Source: UBA1479 sp040221095
GTDB lineage: Bacteria; Pseudomonadota; Alphaproteobacteria; Rhodospirillales; Casp-alpha2
Assembly (NCBI GenBank): GCA_040221095.1
Contig: JAVJVP010000013.1
Span: 186,001 to 250,000, forward strand
Length of the DNA: 64,000 nt
Direction: 5' to 3'
Shown here: one piece after another, positions 1 through 8,491 of the stretch
Layout: each line of letters starts with the position of its first letter
Position numbering within the stretch: the stretch's first letter is position 1
Made by a program: the position numbers and the translations under genes
The notes under the pieces: model-generated
What the model saw: the letters and a program-made list of their open reading frames with translations, nothing else
What the model was told of the DNA's origin: nothing
The model's database searches: none

Positions 1-38
1 TGGAACTGCCGGAAATCAAATGGGATGAGCCCGTCTAA
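1..38 (+). CDS. C-terminal end of an unidentified protein (partial)
   Basis: Only the last 11 codons are in the window. The frame reads ELPEIKWDEPV and ends at TAA 36-38. A strong hairpin with flanking A and T runs follows 38 bases later, which supports this as a real gene end. There is too little sequence to assign a family. Confidence 0.35.
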   Translation, partial: ELPEIKWDEPV

Positions 39-76
39 GACCGGATGTAGCCACGTTCTCCATTTCCTGCCCCGAA

Positions 77-104
77 AAAAGCGCCCCTCGTGAGGGGCGC
101 TTTT
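77..104. terminator. Bidirectional intrinsic terminator
   Basis: A 13-base arm (77-89) is perfectly complementary to 92-104, with AAAA on one side and TTTT on the other, so it gives a GC stem plus U-run on either strand. It lies between the end of the plus-strand partial gene at 38 and the end of the minus-strand hydrolase gene at 141, so it can end both transcripts. Confidence 0.8.
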
Positions 105-140
105 CGGTTATGGCGGGCTGAGTGAAGGTTGGGCCGATGA

Positions 141-962
141 TTACCGCCCGTAGAACCTCTTCACCGTGTCTTGGGCGACCTGTTGCAGGAACGCCGCCGT
201 GTCCTTGTCGACCTTGCCGAAGTAGTCGTAGCCGTTGCCCACGGGCGACTGGCCGTAGACGCTGGCGAACACCACGCAGGCGGCGAGGTAGGTGCCGTCC
301 AGGCTGGGGTGGGAGCCGTCATAGCTCTGGTGCAGCTTCATGTCCGGGCGCCGCTTGTAGGCTTCCTCGAAGGCGAGGCCGACGGGGATGACGAGCGCGC
401 CGGCCGCGTTGCCCGTCTCCACATACAGTTTCTCGATCGCCCGGATCATCTCGGGGTCGTACTTCTTGTGCGGCTTCACATAGGCATGGGTCATGTAGAG
501 TGCCGTCTCGCCGCCGGCGGCCGCGATCTTCTTGGCGAAGTCGGCGACGGTGGCCGTGAACTTGGGCGGGTGGTCCTTTTTCGTCGCGGCGGCGCTGAAG
601 CCCTGCAGGACGACGACCTGGAACGGATCCTTGACCCGCAGCTTGCCCGGCTCCAGATAGCCGTCGATGTTGTGGTCGAACAGCATGGCGCCGCTGATGG
701 TGGCGGATTTGTATTTCAGGGTCTTCATGTCCGACAGGCCCGAGGCCGCGACCATGCGCCGCACGTGGTTGTGCAGGCTGTCGTTGTAATAGAGGTAGCT
801 GTTGCCGACGAACAGCACCCGTTCGGGCTTGGCGGTCTTCAGCGCCGTGACGGCCGGTTGCGGGGCCTCGGCGCGGGCGGGGTTGCCCAGGGCCGGCAGG
901 GCCAGGGCCAGAACGAAAGCGGCGAGCAGGGGGATACGCAGGGCGCTGGTGAAGGAAAGCAT
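141..962 (-). CDS. Secreted SGNH/GDSL-type hydrolase
   Basis: 273 aa. The first ~31 residues form a signal peptide (basic start, Leu/Ala-rich core, Ala-rich cleavage region), so the protein should be exported. The mature part starts with RVLFVGNSYLYYN, an SGNH block I with the nucleophile Ser in GNSY. Near the C-terminus YDGSHPSLDGTYLA is block V, carrying the catalytic Asp and His. The spacing fits SGNH esterases that act on ester or acetyl groups of glycans or lipids, but the substrate cannot be read from sequence. The start is supported by GAGGAG six bases upstream. The gene is monocistronic, divergent from the LysR gene, and its leader carries a tandem repeat (979-1008). Confidence 0.75.
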   Translation of the reverse strand: MLSFTSALRIPLLAAFVLALALPALGNPARAEAPQPAVTALKTAKPERVLFVGNSYLYYNDSLHNHVRRMVAASGLSDMKTLKYKSATISGAMLFDHNIDGYLEPGKLRVKDPFQVVVLQGFSAAATKKDHPPKFTATVADFAKKIAAAGGETALYMTHAYVKPHKKYDPEMIRAIEKLYVETGNAAGALVIPVGLAFEEAYKRRPDMKLHQSYDGSHPSLDGTYLAACVVFASVYGQSPVGNGYDYFGKVDKDTAAFLQQVAQDTVKRFYGR

Positions 963-978
963 CGGTGTCTCCTCAGTC

Positions 979-1008
979 TTGGATGTGTGTTCCTTGGGTG
1001 TGTGTTCC
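979..1008. repeat. Two tandem 15-bp direct repeats in the hydrolase leader
   Basis: The unit TTGG(A/G)TGTGTGTTCC occurs twice back to back (979-993 and 994-1008), differing at one base. It lies just upstream of the hydrolase start codon at 962 and within the divergent region shared with the LysR gene. It could be a tandem regulator site or a slippage product. Confidence 0.7.
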
Positions 1009-1164
1009 CATGGGGCCTTGGGCCCTTATGCGGCCACTGTGATCCTCTGCATCGATAAAAAAAAATCGAAATGAGATAACTATTCATCAGGAATTTGCAT
1101 GATTCGAATGATCGGCCCATAGTTCCGGGCGGTTGAACGACGCTAACGGATCGGACGCCCGGCC

Positions 1165-2118
1165 ATGAACTTCAAGTCGCTGCGCGCTTTTCGCCTGGTG
1201 GTGTCCCAGGGCTCCCTGGCCGCCGCCGCCGAGGCCATGAACCTGAGCCAGCCCGCCGTCAGCCGCCTGATCGCCCTGCTGGAGGGGGAAACCCGCCTCA
1301 CCCTGTTCGACCGGTCGCGCCGCCGCCTGGCCCTGTCGGAGGCGGGGGAGGCCTTCCATCGGGAAACCCGCCATATCCTGGACGGCATCGACGAACTGCC
1401 GCATATCGCCGCCAACGTGCGCGCCGGGGCCAACCGGCCGTTCCGTCTGGTCACCGGGCCCCGCGTCGGCACCGCCCTGGTGGCGCCGGCCCTGGCCATG
1501 ATGCGGCGGGAGAATCCCGGCCTGACATGCGTGGTCGACGTGCTGTCCCGGTTCGAGCTGGAAAACCGCTCCGGCATCGCGCGCTACGACCTGGGCATCG
1601 CCTCCCTGCCCGTGACCCACGCCCTGCTGCCCATCGAAAACCGGCCGATCTGCCGGGCCCGTATGGAGGCGGTGATGGCGGCAAGCCATCCGCTTGCCGG
1701 CAAGGCGGCGGTCACCGCGGGCGATCTGGCGGGCCAGCCGATCATCGGCATGCTGCCCGGCCTGTTCGGCCGCCAGCAGGCGGACGAGTTCTTTCGCGCC
1801 GCCGGCGCCGTGCCGTCCTATGCGGTGGAAACCACGTCGTCGCTGATGGCCTGCCAGATGGCGCGCGACGGGGCGGGCATCGCCCTTCTGGACCGGCTTT
1901 CGGTGAGGGCGATGGACCCGGCCGGCATGGCCGTGCGGCCGCTCGACCCGCCGCACTGGCTGTCCTACGGCTATATCCACCACAAGGGACAGGTGCTGAG
2001 CGCCGAGGCGCGGACGTTCCTGGACTGCATGGCCCGCTATATCGACGGGTTCCGGGCGGCGGACGACGCCGCCGCCGAGGCGGTCATCCCGCAATGGCAC
2101 GGCAGCCTGACGACTTAG
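1165..2118 (+). CDS. LysR-family transcriptional regulator
   Basis: 317 aa. Residues 1-60 are a typical LysR winged helix-turn-helix (MNFKSLRAFRLVVSQGSLAAAAEAMNLS, then QPAVSRLI, and LFDRSRRRLALSEAGE at the wing). From about residue 90 onward follows the periplasmic-binding-like effector domain (RLVTGPRVGTALVAP). LysR proteins bind T-N11-A palindromes and respond to a small molecule; the ligand is not evident. It is divergent from the SGNH hydrolase, which makes that gene a candidate target. Its 3' end overlaps the end of emrA by four bases in convergent orientation. ATTCGAAT at 1102-1109 is a small palindrome in the shared promoter region. Confidence 0.88.
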   Translation: MNFKSLRAFRLVVSQGSLAAAAEAMNLSQPAVSRLIALLEGETRLTLFDRSRRRLALSEAGEAFHRETRHILDGIDELPHIAANVRAGANRPFRLVTGPRVGTALVAPALAMMRRENPGLTCVVDVLSRFELENRSGIARYDLGIASLPVTHALLPIENRPICRARMEAVMAASHPLAGKAAVTAGDLAGQPIIGMLPGLFGRQQADEFFRAAGAVPSYAVETTSSLMACQMARDGAGIALLDRLSVRAMDPAGMAVRPLDPPHWLSYGYIHHKGQVLSAEARTFLDCMARYIDGFRAADDAAAEAVIPQWHGSLTT

Positions 2119-3230
2119 TCGGAAGAACGCGCCCAGGCCGGGAAGATGCCCAGCAGGTCGGCGACGGAGCGTTCGCGCCCCGTGTCGATCTTGGCCGTGG
2201 CGGTCATGCCGGCGCGCAGCGGCGGCGCGTCCGCATGGGGCAGCAGCCGCAGCCGCACCGGCAGGCGCTGCACCACCTTGACCCAGTTGCCGGACGCGTT
2301 CTGCGGCGGCAGGATCGCGAACTCCGCCCCCGTGGCCGGCGAGATGCTTTCGACCTCGGCCTGCCAGGTCTCGTCGGGATAGATGTCGAGCACCACCGTC
2401 GCCTTCTGCCCCGGGCGCACATGGGTCAATTCCGTTTCCTTGAAGTTGGCGTCGACCCAGGGCGGGGTGTCGGTGACGATGGCGAACAGGGGCTCGGACG
2501 CGGTGATCTGTTCGCCCGCGACCAGGGGCACGGTGACGACGACGCCGCTGGCGGGGGCGGTCACGGTCGTGCGCGCGAGGTCAAGATTGGCCTGATCGAG
2601 AGCCGCCTGCTTGGTCCGCACCAGGGGGTGGCCGTCGACGGGCTGGTCCGGGTCGCTGCCGAGCGACGCCTGTATGCGCTGGATCTTCTGGCGCGCCAGG
2701 ACGACGCGGTCATCGGCGGCGTTGGCGTCGTTCTCCATTTCGTCGAACCGCGCGTGCGACGTCACGCCGCGTTTCACCAGTTGCCGTTCGCGCTCCAGCC
2801 GCTTGCGGAAATAGAGCGCGCGGTCCGTGGCGTCGCGCAGCTCGACCCGCGCTTCCTTCAGGGTCGCGGCCAGGGTTTCGACCTCGCGGCGGGCGGCGTC
2901 CAGCTCGGCCTGGGCCAGGGCCACGGCCAGCTTGAAGGGCTCGGGGTCGATGCGCACCAGCACGTCGCCCTGGGTGACCTGCATATGGGCCTTGGCGCGG
3001 ACTTCGACGACGCGGCCGGAAATCTCGGTCGCCAGCTTGGCGATGTCGGTCTTCACATAGGCGTTTTCCGTCGCCACGTAGCGCGCCCCGTGTAGCCAGT
3101 AGCCGACGGCGGCGATGACGGCCAGCAACGGCACCACGCCCAGCAGCAGCAGGCGCTTGCGCTTCGCCGTTACCGCCTGTTTCAGGTCTTCATGCCCGTT
3201 CAGGGTGATGGGGGTCTGCTCATTCGGCAT
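2115..3230 (-). CDS. emrA: EmrA/HlyD-type membrane fusion protein of a multidrug efflux pump
   Basis: 371 aa. A single N-terminal membrane segment (about residues 27-48, LLLLGVVPLLAVIAAVGYWL) anchors it to the inner membrane. Next come a biotinyl-lipoyl-like half, a long coiled-coil hairpin (about 95-205) and the second lipoyl half with DLARTTVTAPASGVV, the hallmark of the HlyD/EmrA family. The protein bridges an inner-membrane MFS exporter and an outer-membrane channel. It starts inside the 3' end of the marR gene (11-base overlap), so the two are co-transcribed. The EmrB-type partner is encoded divergently from 3802. No TolC-like gene is in the window. Confidence 0.9.
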   Translation of the reverse strand: MPNEQTPITLNGHEDLKQAVTAKRKRLLLLGVVPLLAVIAAVGYWLHGARYVATENAYVKTDIAKLATEISGRVVEVRAKAHMQVTQGDVLVRIDPEPFKLAVALAQAELDAARREVETLAATLKEARVELRDATDRALYFRKRLERERQLVKRGVTSHARFDEMENDANAADDRVVLARQKIQRIQASLGSDPDQPVDGHPLVRTKQAALDQANLDLARTTVTAPASGVVVTVPLVAGEQITASEPLFAIVTDTPPWVDANFKETELTHVRPGQKATVVLDIYPDETWQAEVESISPATGAEFAILPPQNASGNWVKVVQRLPVRLRLLPHADAPPLRAGMTATAKIDTGRERSVADLLGIFPAWARSSD

Positions 3231-3726
3231 TTATTTTCTCAAGTTCCGTCGATTGGATGGTGTCGTTGTCGCTGGCCATTTCCTGCAGCCGCTGTTTCAC
3301 GTTCAGCAAAAGGTCGGTCAGGGTCTCGCGTTCCTTGCGGCTCAGGCCGGACAGTTCCTCCTCGACCATGGCCTCGGCGATGGGGCTGACCTTGCCGTGG
3401 ATGCGCCGGCCCAGGTCGGTCATGTAGATGCGCTTGATGCGCCGGTCCGTATCGTCGGGGCGGCGCTCCAGCCAGCCGAATTCCTCCAGCTTGTCGATCA
3501 GCCGCCCGGCCGAGGCCTTTTCGACCTCCAGCAGTTCGGCCAGTTCCGACTGGCTGACTCCCGGCTGGTCGCCGACCCGGCGCAGGGCCAGCCATTGCGT
3601 GCGGGTGAACCCCATCTTGCGCACCCGGCGGTCGAACACCGTGCGCTGCAGGCGCGCGGCCTCGACGATCAGGAAGGCAAGATAGCGGCCCTCGGACAGG
3701 GCGCCCTGCGTGTCGATCTTGGCCAT
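3220..3726 (-). CDS. MarR-family repressor of the efflux genes
   Basis: 168 aa. The central winged helix is clear: RTQWLALRRVGDQPGVSQSE, then LAELLEVEKASAGRLIDKLE for the recognition helix, and RRPDDTDRRIKRIYMTDLG for the wing with the conserved D-R pair. MarR proteins are dimers that block promoters until a phenolic or lipophilic ligand releases them. The gene is first in a two-gene operon with emrA and divergent from emrB. A perfect 6-bp inverted repeat lies in the 75-base promoter gap, as expected for autoregulation plus pump control. Confidence 0.9.
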   Translation of the reverse strand: MAKIDTQGALSEGRYLAFLIVEAARLQRTVFDRRVRKMGFTRTQWLALRRVGDQPGVSQSELAELLEVEKASAGRLIDKLEEFGWLERRPDDTDRRIKRIYMTDLGRRIHGKVSPIAEAMVEEELSGLSRKERETLTDLLLNVKQRLQEMASDNDTIQSTELEKINAE

Positions 3727-3749
3727 GAAGGAATTTCCCTTGCGAAATT

Positions 3750-3780
3750 AGTAAGTATTCTTACTATTGCGGTCCTTACT
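3750..3780. promoter_or_regulatory. MarR operator in the divergent efflux promoter
   Basis: AGTAAG-TATT-CTTACT (3750-3765) is a perfect inverted repeat, with a third CTTACT half-site at 3775-3780. The palindrome overlaps a candidate promoter for the MFS gene (TTGCGA 3740-3745, 16-base spacer, TACTAT 3762-3767). Position and symmetry fit a MarR dimer site; the assignment to the adjacent regulator is inferred. Confidence 0.7.
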
Positions 3781-3801
3781 GTCAACAGGATTACCAATTC
3801 C

Positions 3802-5337
3802 GTGCCCATCGACAACGCGGCCGGCGCCCTGCAATCCCGGCCGGAACTCACTCCGGCGCGGCGCTGGGTGATTCTCGGGGTCATCGTTTTAAGCGTGACC
3901 CTCTATTCGACCTCGATCCTCATCGTGGCGGCGGTCCTGCCGCAGCTTCAGGGCACCATGTCGGCGACGCCCGACGAAATCTCCTGGGCGATGACCTTCA
4001 ACATCTTGGCCACGGCGGTGGCGACGCCGCTGACGGGCTGGCTGGCCGGCCGCTTCGGGCGGCGCAACCTGCTGGTCGCGAGCCTCGCCGTGTTCGGCAT
4101 CGCCACCTATTTCTGCGGCGCGGCCAATTCCCTCGAGGCGCTGATCTTCTGGCGCATCGTTCAGGGCGCCGGCGGCGCCCCCATGTCGCCCATGGGCCAG
4201 ACGGTGGTCCAGGACATCTTTCCCAAACACCAGCACGGCATGGTCATCGGCCTTTACGGCGTCGGCGTCGTCATGGGCGCCTTCATCGGGCCGATGATCG
4301 GCGGCGTGATGGCCGAGATCTACACCTGGCGCTATGCCTTCTACATTCTTGTGCCCGTGGCCATGGGGGCTTCAGTGGCCGTGTTCTTTGCCCTGCCGCG
4401 CATGCGACGGCAGGTGCAGATCAAACTGGAATGGACCGGCTTCATCCTGATCTCCCTCGCCATCGCCTGCATTCAATTGGCGCTGTCCCGCGGTCAGCGT
4501 CTTGACTGGTTCCAGTCCCCGGAAATCATCATCGAGGTCTTCGTCGCCGTCGTCGCCTTCTACATGTTCGTGACCCACAGCCTGACCCACGACAAACCGT
4601 TCCTTAATCTGCGTCTGCTGCTCAACCGCAACTACGCCATCGGCCTCGTGCTCGTCACCATTTACGGCATGTTGAACTTCACGCCCATGGTCGTCCTGCC
4701 GGGGCTGATGCGCGAACATATGGGGTTGCCGGACTCGCTGATCGGCTACGTCGTCGGCTCGCGCGGGATCGGCGCCATGGCCGGCTTTCTCATGGCCGGC
4801 TTCGTCGGCCAGCGGTTCCCCCGGCGCACGATCATTGCGGGCTTTCTCGCCCAGGTCGCCGTCGGGCTGTGGCTGATGTCCGCGTCCCTGGACACGACGC
4901 CCTTCGAATTCGCGCTCAACGGGATGCTGCAGGGGTTCGCCGGCGGCATCATCTGGGTGCCGTTGACGGTGGTGACGTTCTCGACCCTGGACCCCAAGGA
5001 TCTGGATGAAACGACCTCGGTCTATCACCTGTTGCGCAACATCGGCTCCAGCTTCTTCATCTCCATGACCGTGACCGAGATCGTGCGCTCCAGCCAACGC
5101 AATTACGAATACCTGACCGAACACATCACGGAGTTCAATCCGGTGCTCAAACTGCCCTGGGTGATGGGCGGGTGGGAGATGGAGACGGTCGAGGGCCTGG
5201 CGCGCCTGTCCCGCGAAATGGGCCATCAGGCCGCCCTGATCAGCTACCTGAACGGGTTCGGCATGTTCGCGGTGGCCTCCGCCGCGGCGATCCCGCTGAT
5301 CCTGCTGGCCAGCAACGTGGCGAAAAAGAAATCCTAG
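3802..5337 (+). CDS. emrB: EmrB/QacA-type MFS drug exporter (DHA2, 14 membrane segments)
   Basis: 511 aa from a GTG start at 3802, about the usual length for EmrB. It has the DHA2 pattern: segment 1 VILGVIVLSVTLYSTSILIV, motif A GWLAGRFGRRNLL after segment 2, and the motif C-like stretch GLYGVGVVMGAFIGPMIGG in segment 5. It should export hydrophobic compounds by proton antiport across the inner membrane, with EmrA carrying them to the outer membrane. The frame is open upstream to 3115 but that part overlaps marR. GTG at 3802 follows AGGA and gives a correct N-terminus. Expressed divergently from marR-emrA. Confidence 0.9.
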   Translation: MPIDNAAGALQSRPELTPARRWVILGVIVLSVTLYSTSILIVAAVLPQLQGTMSATPDEISWAMTFNILATAVATPLTGWLAGRFGRRNLLVASLAVFGIATYFCGAANSLEALIFWRIVQGAGGAPMSPMGQTVVQDIFPKHQHGMVIGLYGVGVVMGAFIGPMIGGVMAEIYTWRYAFYILVPVAMGASVAVFFALPRMRRQVQIKLEWTGFILISLAIACIQLALSRGQRLDWFQSPEIIIEVFVAVVAFYMFVTHSLTHDKPFLNLRLLLNRNYAIGLVLVTIYGMLNFTPMVVLPGLMREHMGLPDSLIGYVVGSRGIGAMAGFLMAGFVGQRFPRRTIIAGFLAQVAVGLWLMSASLDTTPFEFALNGMLQGFAGGIIWVPLTVVTFSTLDPKDLDETTSVYHLLRNIGSSFFISMTVTEIVRSSQRNYEYLTEHITEFNPVLKLPWVMGGWEMETVEGLARLSREMGHQAALISYLNGFGMFAVASAAAIPLILLASNVAKKKS

Positions 5338-5353
5338 ACGGCCCGATCCAGGG

Positions 5354-6256
5354 TCAGGAATTTCCCCTCAGCGAAAACAGCACCGGGACCACCACGTCGA
5401 GATAGCCGCCCTTCATGTCGTCCGTGAACTTGGGCAGGGGCTGGGCCCGCTGCAGCATGGCCTCCGCCTCGCCGTCGAGCAGGGCATGGCCCGATGACTT
5501 GCGGATTTCGTGACGCAGCACCCGGCCGTCGCGGGTGACCCGGAAATACAGGTTCACGACGCCCTGCTGGCGCAGGCGGCGGGCGTCCTTGGGGTAGGTC
5601 TTGTTGCGCTCCAGCCAGTAGCGCAGCAGGTTCACGTAATTGGGGGCGGGCGTGCCCACGGGGCCGCCGCCCTGGGCATCCCGGGTATCCGCCGACTGGC
5701 CCTTGCGGCCGTCGTCCCGTTTGCCCTGGCTTGCCGTGGCGGCGCGCGATGCCTCCCGGGCCTGCGGGGCGGGCACGGCCGAGGGCGCCGGTTTGGCGGG
5801 GATTGGTTTGGCAGGGGCCGGCGGTGACGGCTTGACGGGGGGCGTTTTGACAGGGGGTGGGGGGCGGCGTTCCGGCAGGGGAAGGGGGTCGGCCGGCGTA
5901 ATGGCCACGGCCGCTTCGGCGGCGACCGGCGGTGGCTCGAAAGCCTGTATCGGTTGCGGCGGCACAGGTGCGGCGTCGGCGGGGGCGGCGGTGACGGCAT
6001 AGGGCGGCACGATGTCCGCCGGGGGTGCTTCTTGCGGCGGTTCCGCCGCCTGATCGCGGGCGTCCGCTTCGGCACCCGCGCGGGCGGCGGTCAGGGTCAG
6101 GGCGACGGAAACCCCGCCCAGGCCCGGCGCCTCGGCGCCGTCCGGCGGCGCCGACAGAACGGCCGCCAGCACGCCCAGATGCAGGGCCAGCGCGACCAGT
6201 CCCGCCGCCGTCCACGGGCCGGGTCCGGGCAGGGTCATGTGCCGCGCCTCGGTCAT
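5354..6256 (-). CDS. tonB: TonB energy-transducing protein
   Basis: 300 aa. One N-terminal membrane segment (about residues 14-35) is followed by a long Pro/Ala/Lys-rich periplasmic spacer (many PP, KP and AP steps, about 110-190). The C-terminal TonB domain has YVNLLRYWLERNKTYPKDAR, then RQQGVVNLYFRVTRDGRVL and SGHALLDGEAEAMLQRA. It transmits proton-motive force from ExbB-ExbD to outer-membrane receptors. ExbB and ExbD are not in the window. It is last in the minus-strand island after the receptor and ABC genes, so it is probably dedicated to that receptor. A second in-frame ATG at 6238 is possible. Confidence 0.9.
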   Translation of the reverse strand: MTEARHMTLPGPGPWTAAGLVALALHLGVLAAVLSAPPDGAEAPGLGGVSVALTLTAARAGAEADARDQAAEPPQEAPPADIVPPYAVTAAPADAAPVPPQPIQAFEPPPVAAEAAVAITPADPLPLPERRPPPPVKTPPVKPSPPAPAKPIPAKPAPSAVPAPQAREASRAATASQGKRDDGRKGQSADTRDAQGGGPVGTPAPNYVNLLRYWLERNKTYPKDARRLRQQGVVNLYFRVTRDGRVLRHEIRKSSGHALLDGEAEAMLQRAQPLPKFTDDMKGGYLDVVVPVLFSLRGNS

Positions 6257-6268
6257 GTCAGGGCACCG

Positions 6269-6601
6269 TCACCCGGCGTCGAAACCCTGGCGCACGGCGT
6301 CGGGCACGGAGTCTGGAAACTGATCGCGCCAGTCGAAGGTGATGTCCTCGCGCCAGGCGAAGCGTGTCAGATGATCCGACAGGATGTGCTGCATGACGGC
6401 GATGCCCCGGTCCTCGCCGGACCGGCAATAGAACGACAGGGTGGTGCCCTCGGCGGTCATCATGCAGCGGCCCGGGGGAAATTCGACGCGGGCCCGCGCG
6501 TTGTCATAATCGACATCGACCTTATGGGCGAAATGCTTGCACAGCTGCATGAGGTACTTGCTGGCGTTTTCCGTTTCGACGGCGGCGAAACAGGTCGGCA
6601 T
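6269..6601 (-). CDS. DUF2218 family protein in the iron-uptake operon
   Basis: 110 aa from ATG at 6601, ten bases after the ATPase stop codon; the frame is open further upstream but only over the ATPase gene. The sequence MPTCFAAVETENASKYLMQL followed by CKHFAHKVDVDYDNARARVEFPPGRC matches the DUF2218 pattern as I know it. There is no signal peptide or membrane segment, so it is cytoplasmic. The biochemical role of the family is not known to me. Its position between the ABC ATPase and tonB suggests a job in handling the imported iron complex. Cys and His in CKHFAHK could be ligands, but this is only a suggestion. Confidence 0.75.
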   Translation of the reverse strand: MPTCFAAVETENASKYLMQLCKHFAHKVDVDYDNARARVEFPPGRCMMTAEGTTLSFYCRSGEDRGIAVMQHILSDHLTRFAWREDITFDWRDQFPDSVPDAVRQGFDAG

Positions 6602-6611
6602 GGCGGGTCTC

Positions 6612-7409
6612 CTAACGGCCGGTGGGGGGGAGGGACGGTTGCGTGGGTTCGGTGACGACGAAGGGCAGGCCGCGCGAGCAGGTCTCGACCCGGCCCTGGA
6701 TGCCATAGGCCTGGGACAGGGCGTCGGCGGTCACGGCCTCGGCCGGCGGGCCGAAGGCAAGCAGACGGCCATCGCCGAACAGGGCGATGAAATCGCAATG
6801 ACGGATCGCCAGGTTGATGTCGTGCAGGGCCATCAGGCATTGGCCGCCGTGCCGGCCCAGGATCATGCGCACGGTGTCCAGCACGGTCAGCTGCCAGCGC
6901 AGGTCGAGGGCGCTGGTCGGCTCGTCCAGCAGCATGACCGACGGCCGGCGCACCATGACCTGGGCCAGGCCGACCATCTGGCGCTGGCCGCCCGACATCT
7001 TGTTGAGCGCCTGGAACGCCAGCGGGCGGATGCCCAGCACGTTGAACACGCGCTCCACCGCCGCGTCGATCCGGGCCTTGGGCAGGTCCGGGCGCACGGC
7101 GCGGCAGGCGCTGAGCACGGCCTCGTAGGCGACCAGGCTGGTTTCCTGGGGCAGGGCCTGGGGCAGATAGCCGACGCGCTGGGCGCGGCGGAAATGGGTC
7201 ATGCCGTCGAGCGCCTCGCCGTCCAGCAATGCCGTGCCCGTATAGGGGCCGAGCCCGGCCAGGGCGCGCAGCAGTGTCGACTTGCCGACCCCGTTGGGGC
7301 CCAGCACGCCGACCAGCGATCCCGGCGGGATTTCCGGCAAGGTGACGCCGGTCAGGACCTGTTTCCCCGGGTAAGCGAGACTGACGTTCTCGATCTTCAG
7401 CGACGTCAT
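6612..7409 (-). CDS. Iron-complex ABC transporter ATP-binding protein (FecE/FhuC type)
   Basis: 265 aa with the full ABC set: Walker A GPNGVGKST, Q-loop in VGYLPQALPQET, signature MSGGQRQMV, Walker B VMLLDEPTSALDL and the switch His in LMALHDINLAIRHC. The last motif is characteristic of the siderophore/haem/B12 importer group. It powers the permease encoded just upstream (two bases apart) with substrate from the periplasmic binding protein. It is followed after ten bases by the DUF2218 gene, all on one transcript. Confidence 0.92.
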   Translation of the reverse strand: MTSLKIENVSLAYPGKQVLTGVTLPEIPPGSLVGVLGPNGVGKSTLLRALAGLGPYTGTALLDGEALDGMTHFRRAQRVGYLPQALPQETSLVAYEAVLSACRAVRPDLPKARIDAAVERVFNVLGIRPLAFQALNKMSGGQRQMVGLAQVMVRRPSVMLLDEPTSALDLRWQLTVLDTVRMILGRHGGQCLMALHDINLAIRHCDFIALFGDGRLLAFGPPAEAVTADALSQAYGIQGRVETCSRGLPFVVTEPTQPSLPPTGR

Positions 7410-7411
7410 GG

Positions 7412-8491
7412 CTAGCCCCGCCGCTTTTGCGAAATCAACAGGGCGAGGAACAGGGGAATGCCGATCAGCGCCGTGACGATGCCGTCGGGGATCAGCACGC
7501 CGGGGACCAGGGATTTTCCGATCAAGGACGCGCCGGACAGGATCACGGCCCCGGCCAGGGCGCTGCCCGGCAGGAAGAAGCGATGGTCCTCGCCCAGGGC
7601 CAGCCGCGCGATATGCGGGCCGACCAGGCCGACGAAACCGATCACCCCGGTGAAGGCGACGGCGACGGCGGTCATGGCGCTGACCCGCAGCAGCACGGTC
7701 AGGCGCAGCCGGTCGACGGCGACGCCGTAGCTGCGGGCGTAATCCTCACCACCGCGCAGCGCCGTCATGGCCCAGACCTGGCGGATCGAGGCGGGCAGGC
7801 AGAGCGCGAACACGGCGCCGACGATGGCGACCTTTTCCCAGGTCGCGCGGGTCAGGCTGCCCATGGTCCAGAACACGATCTGCTGCAGGCTGTCACTGTC
7901 GGCGACGAACTGGATCAACTGGATCAGCGCCTGCAGGGCGAACACCAGGGCGATGCCGAACAGGATCACCGTATCGACGGTGGCGCCGTAGACCCGGGAC
8001 AGCAGCAGGATCACGGCGGCCGAGGCGATGGCGCCGGCAAAGGCGAACACTGGCACCACATAGGTTTCCGGCAGGCCCAAGGGGGCGGCCAGGTTGAACA
8101 CGATGGCGAGCGACGCCCCCAGGGTGGCGGCGTACATGACGCCGAGGGTCTGCGGGCTGGCCAAGGGATTGTTCAGCACCGTCTGCATCTCCGCCCCGGC
8201 CAGCCCCAGGCAGGCGCCGACCACGATCGCCATCAGGGCGAAGGGCAGGCGGACCTCCCACAGGATGACGTAGGTGCCGGGGTCGAGCGTTTCCGGATGG
8301 CGCAGACCGTCGACGACCTGGGCGAGGCTGAGCCCCGCCGGCCCGGTCATCACGTTGACCACGGTGGTCGCGCAAAGGGCGACGGCCAGGGCGCAGAGCC
8401 AGACCGCGCGCCGGGTGACGAAGCGGCGGTAACCCGCGGTCAGCGCCGTCATGCCGTCCCGGTCCGTGGCGATGTCACTGGCCCGGCTCAT
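7412..8491 (-). CDS. Iron-complex ABC transporter permease (FecCD/BtuC family)
   Basis: 359 aa with about ten hydrophobic segments. Family signatures include GACLGLAGAEMQTVLNNPLA, SPQTLGV after it, the segment VAFTGVIGFVGLVGPHIARL and the late GVLIPDGIVTALIGIPLFL. The start at ATG 8491 overlaps the binding-protein stop codon by four bases (ATGA), which points to translational coupling; an upstream extension to 8506 lacks that logic. It forms a homodimeric channel with the ATPase in the inner membrane. Confidence 0.92.
   Translation of the reverse strand: MSRASDIATDRDGMTALTAGYRRFVTRRAVWLCALAVALCATTVVNVMTGPAGLSLAQVVDGLRHPETLDPGTYVILWEVRLPFALMAIVVGACLGLAGAEMQTVLNNPLASPQTLGVMYAATLGASLAIVFNLAAPLGLPETYVVPVFAFAGAIASAAVILLLSRVYGATVDTVILFGIALVFALQALIQLIQFVADSDSLQQIVFWTMGSLTRATWEKVAIVGAVFALCLPASIRQVWAMTALRGGEDYARSYGVAVDRLRLTVLLRVSAMTAVAVAFTGVIGFVGLVGPHIARLALGEDHRFFLPGSALAGAVILSGASLIGKSLVPGVLIPDGIVTALIGIPLFLALLISQKRRG

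Noticed and set aside
3115..3801. Upstream extension of the EmrB-type exporter frame
   Set aside because: It runs antisense through marR and emrA. The exporter's first membrane segment begins shortly after GTG 3802, giving the usual length.
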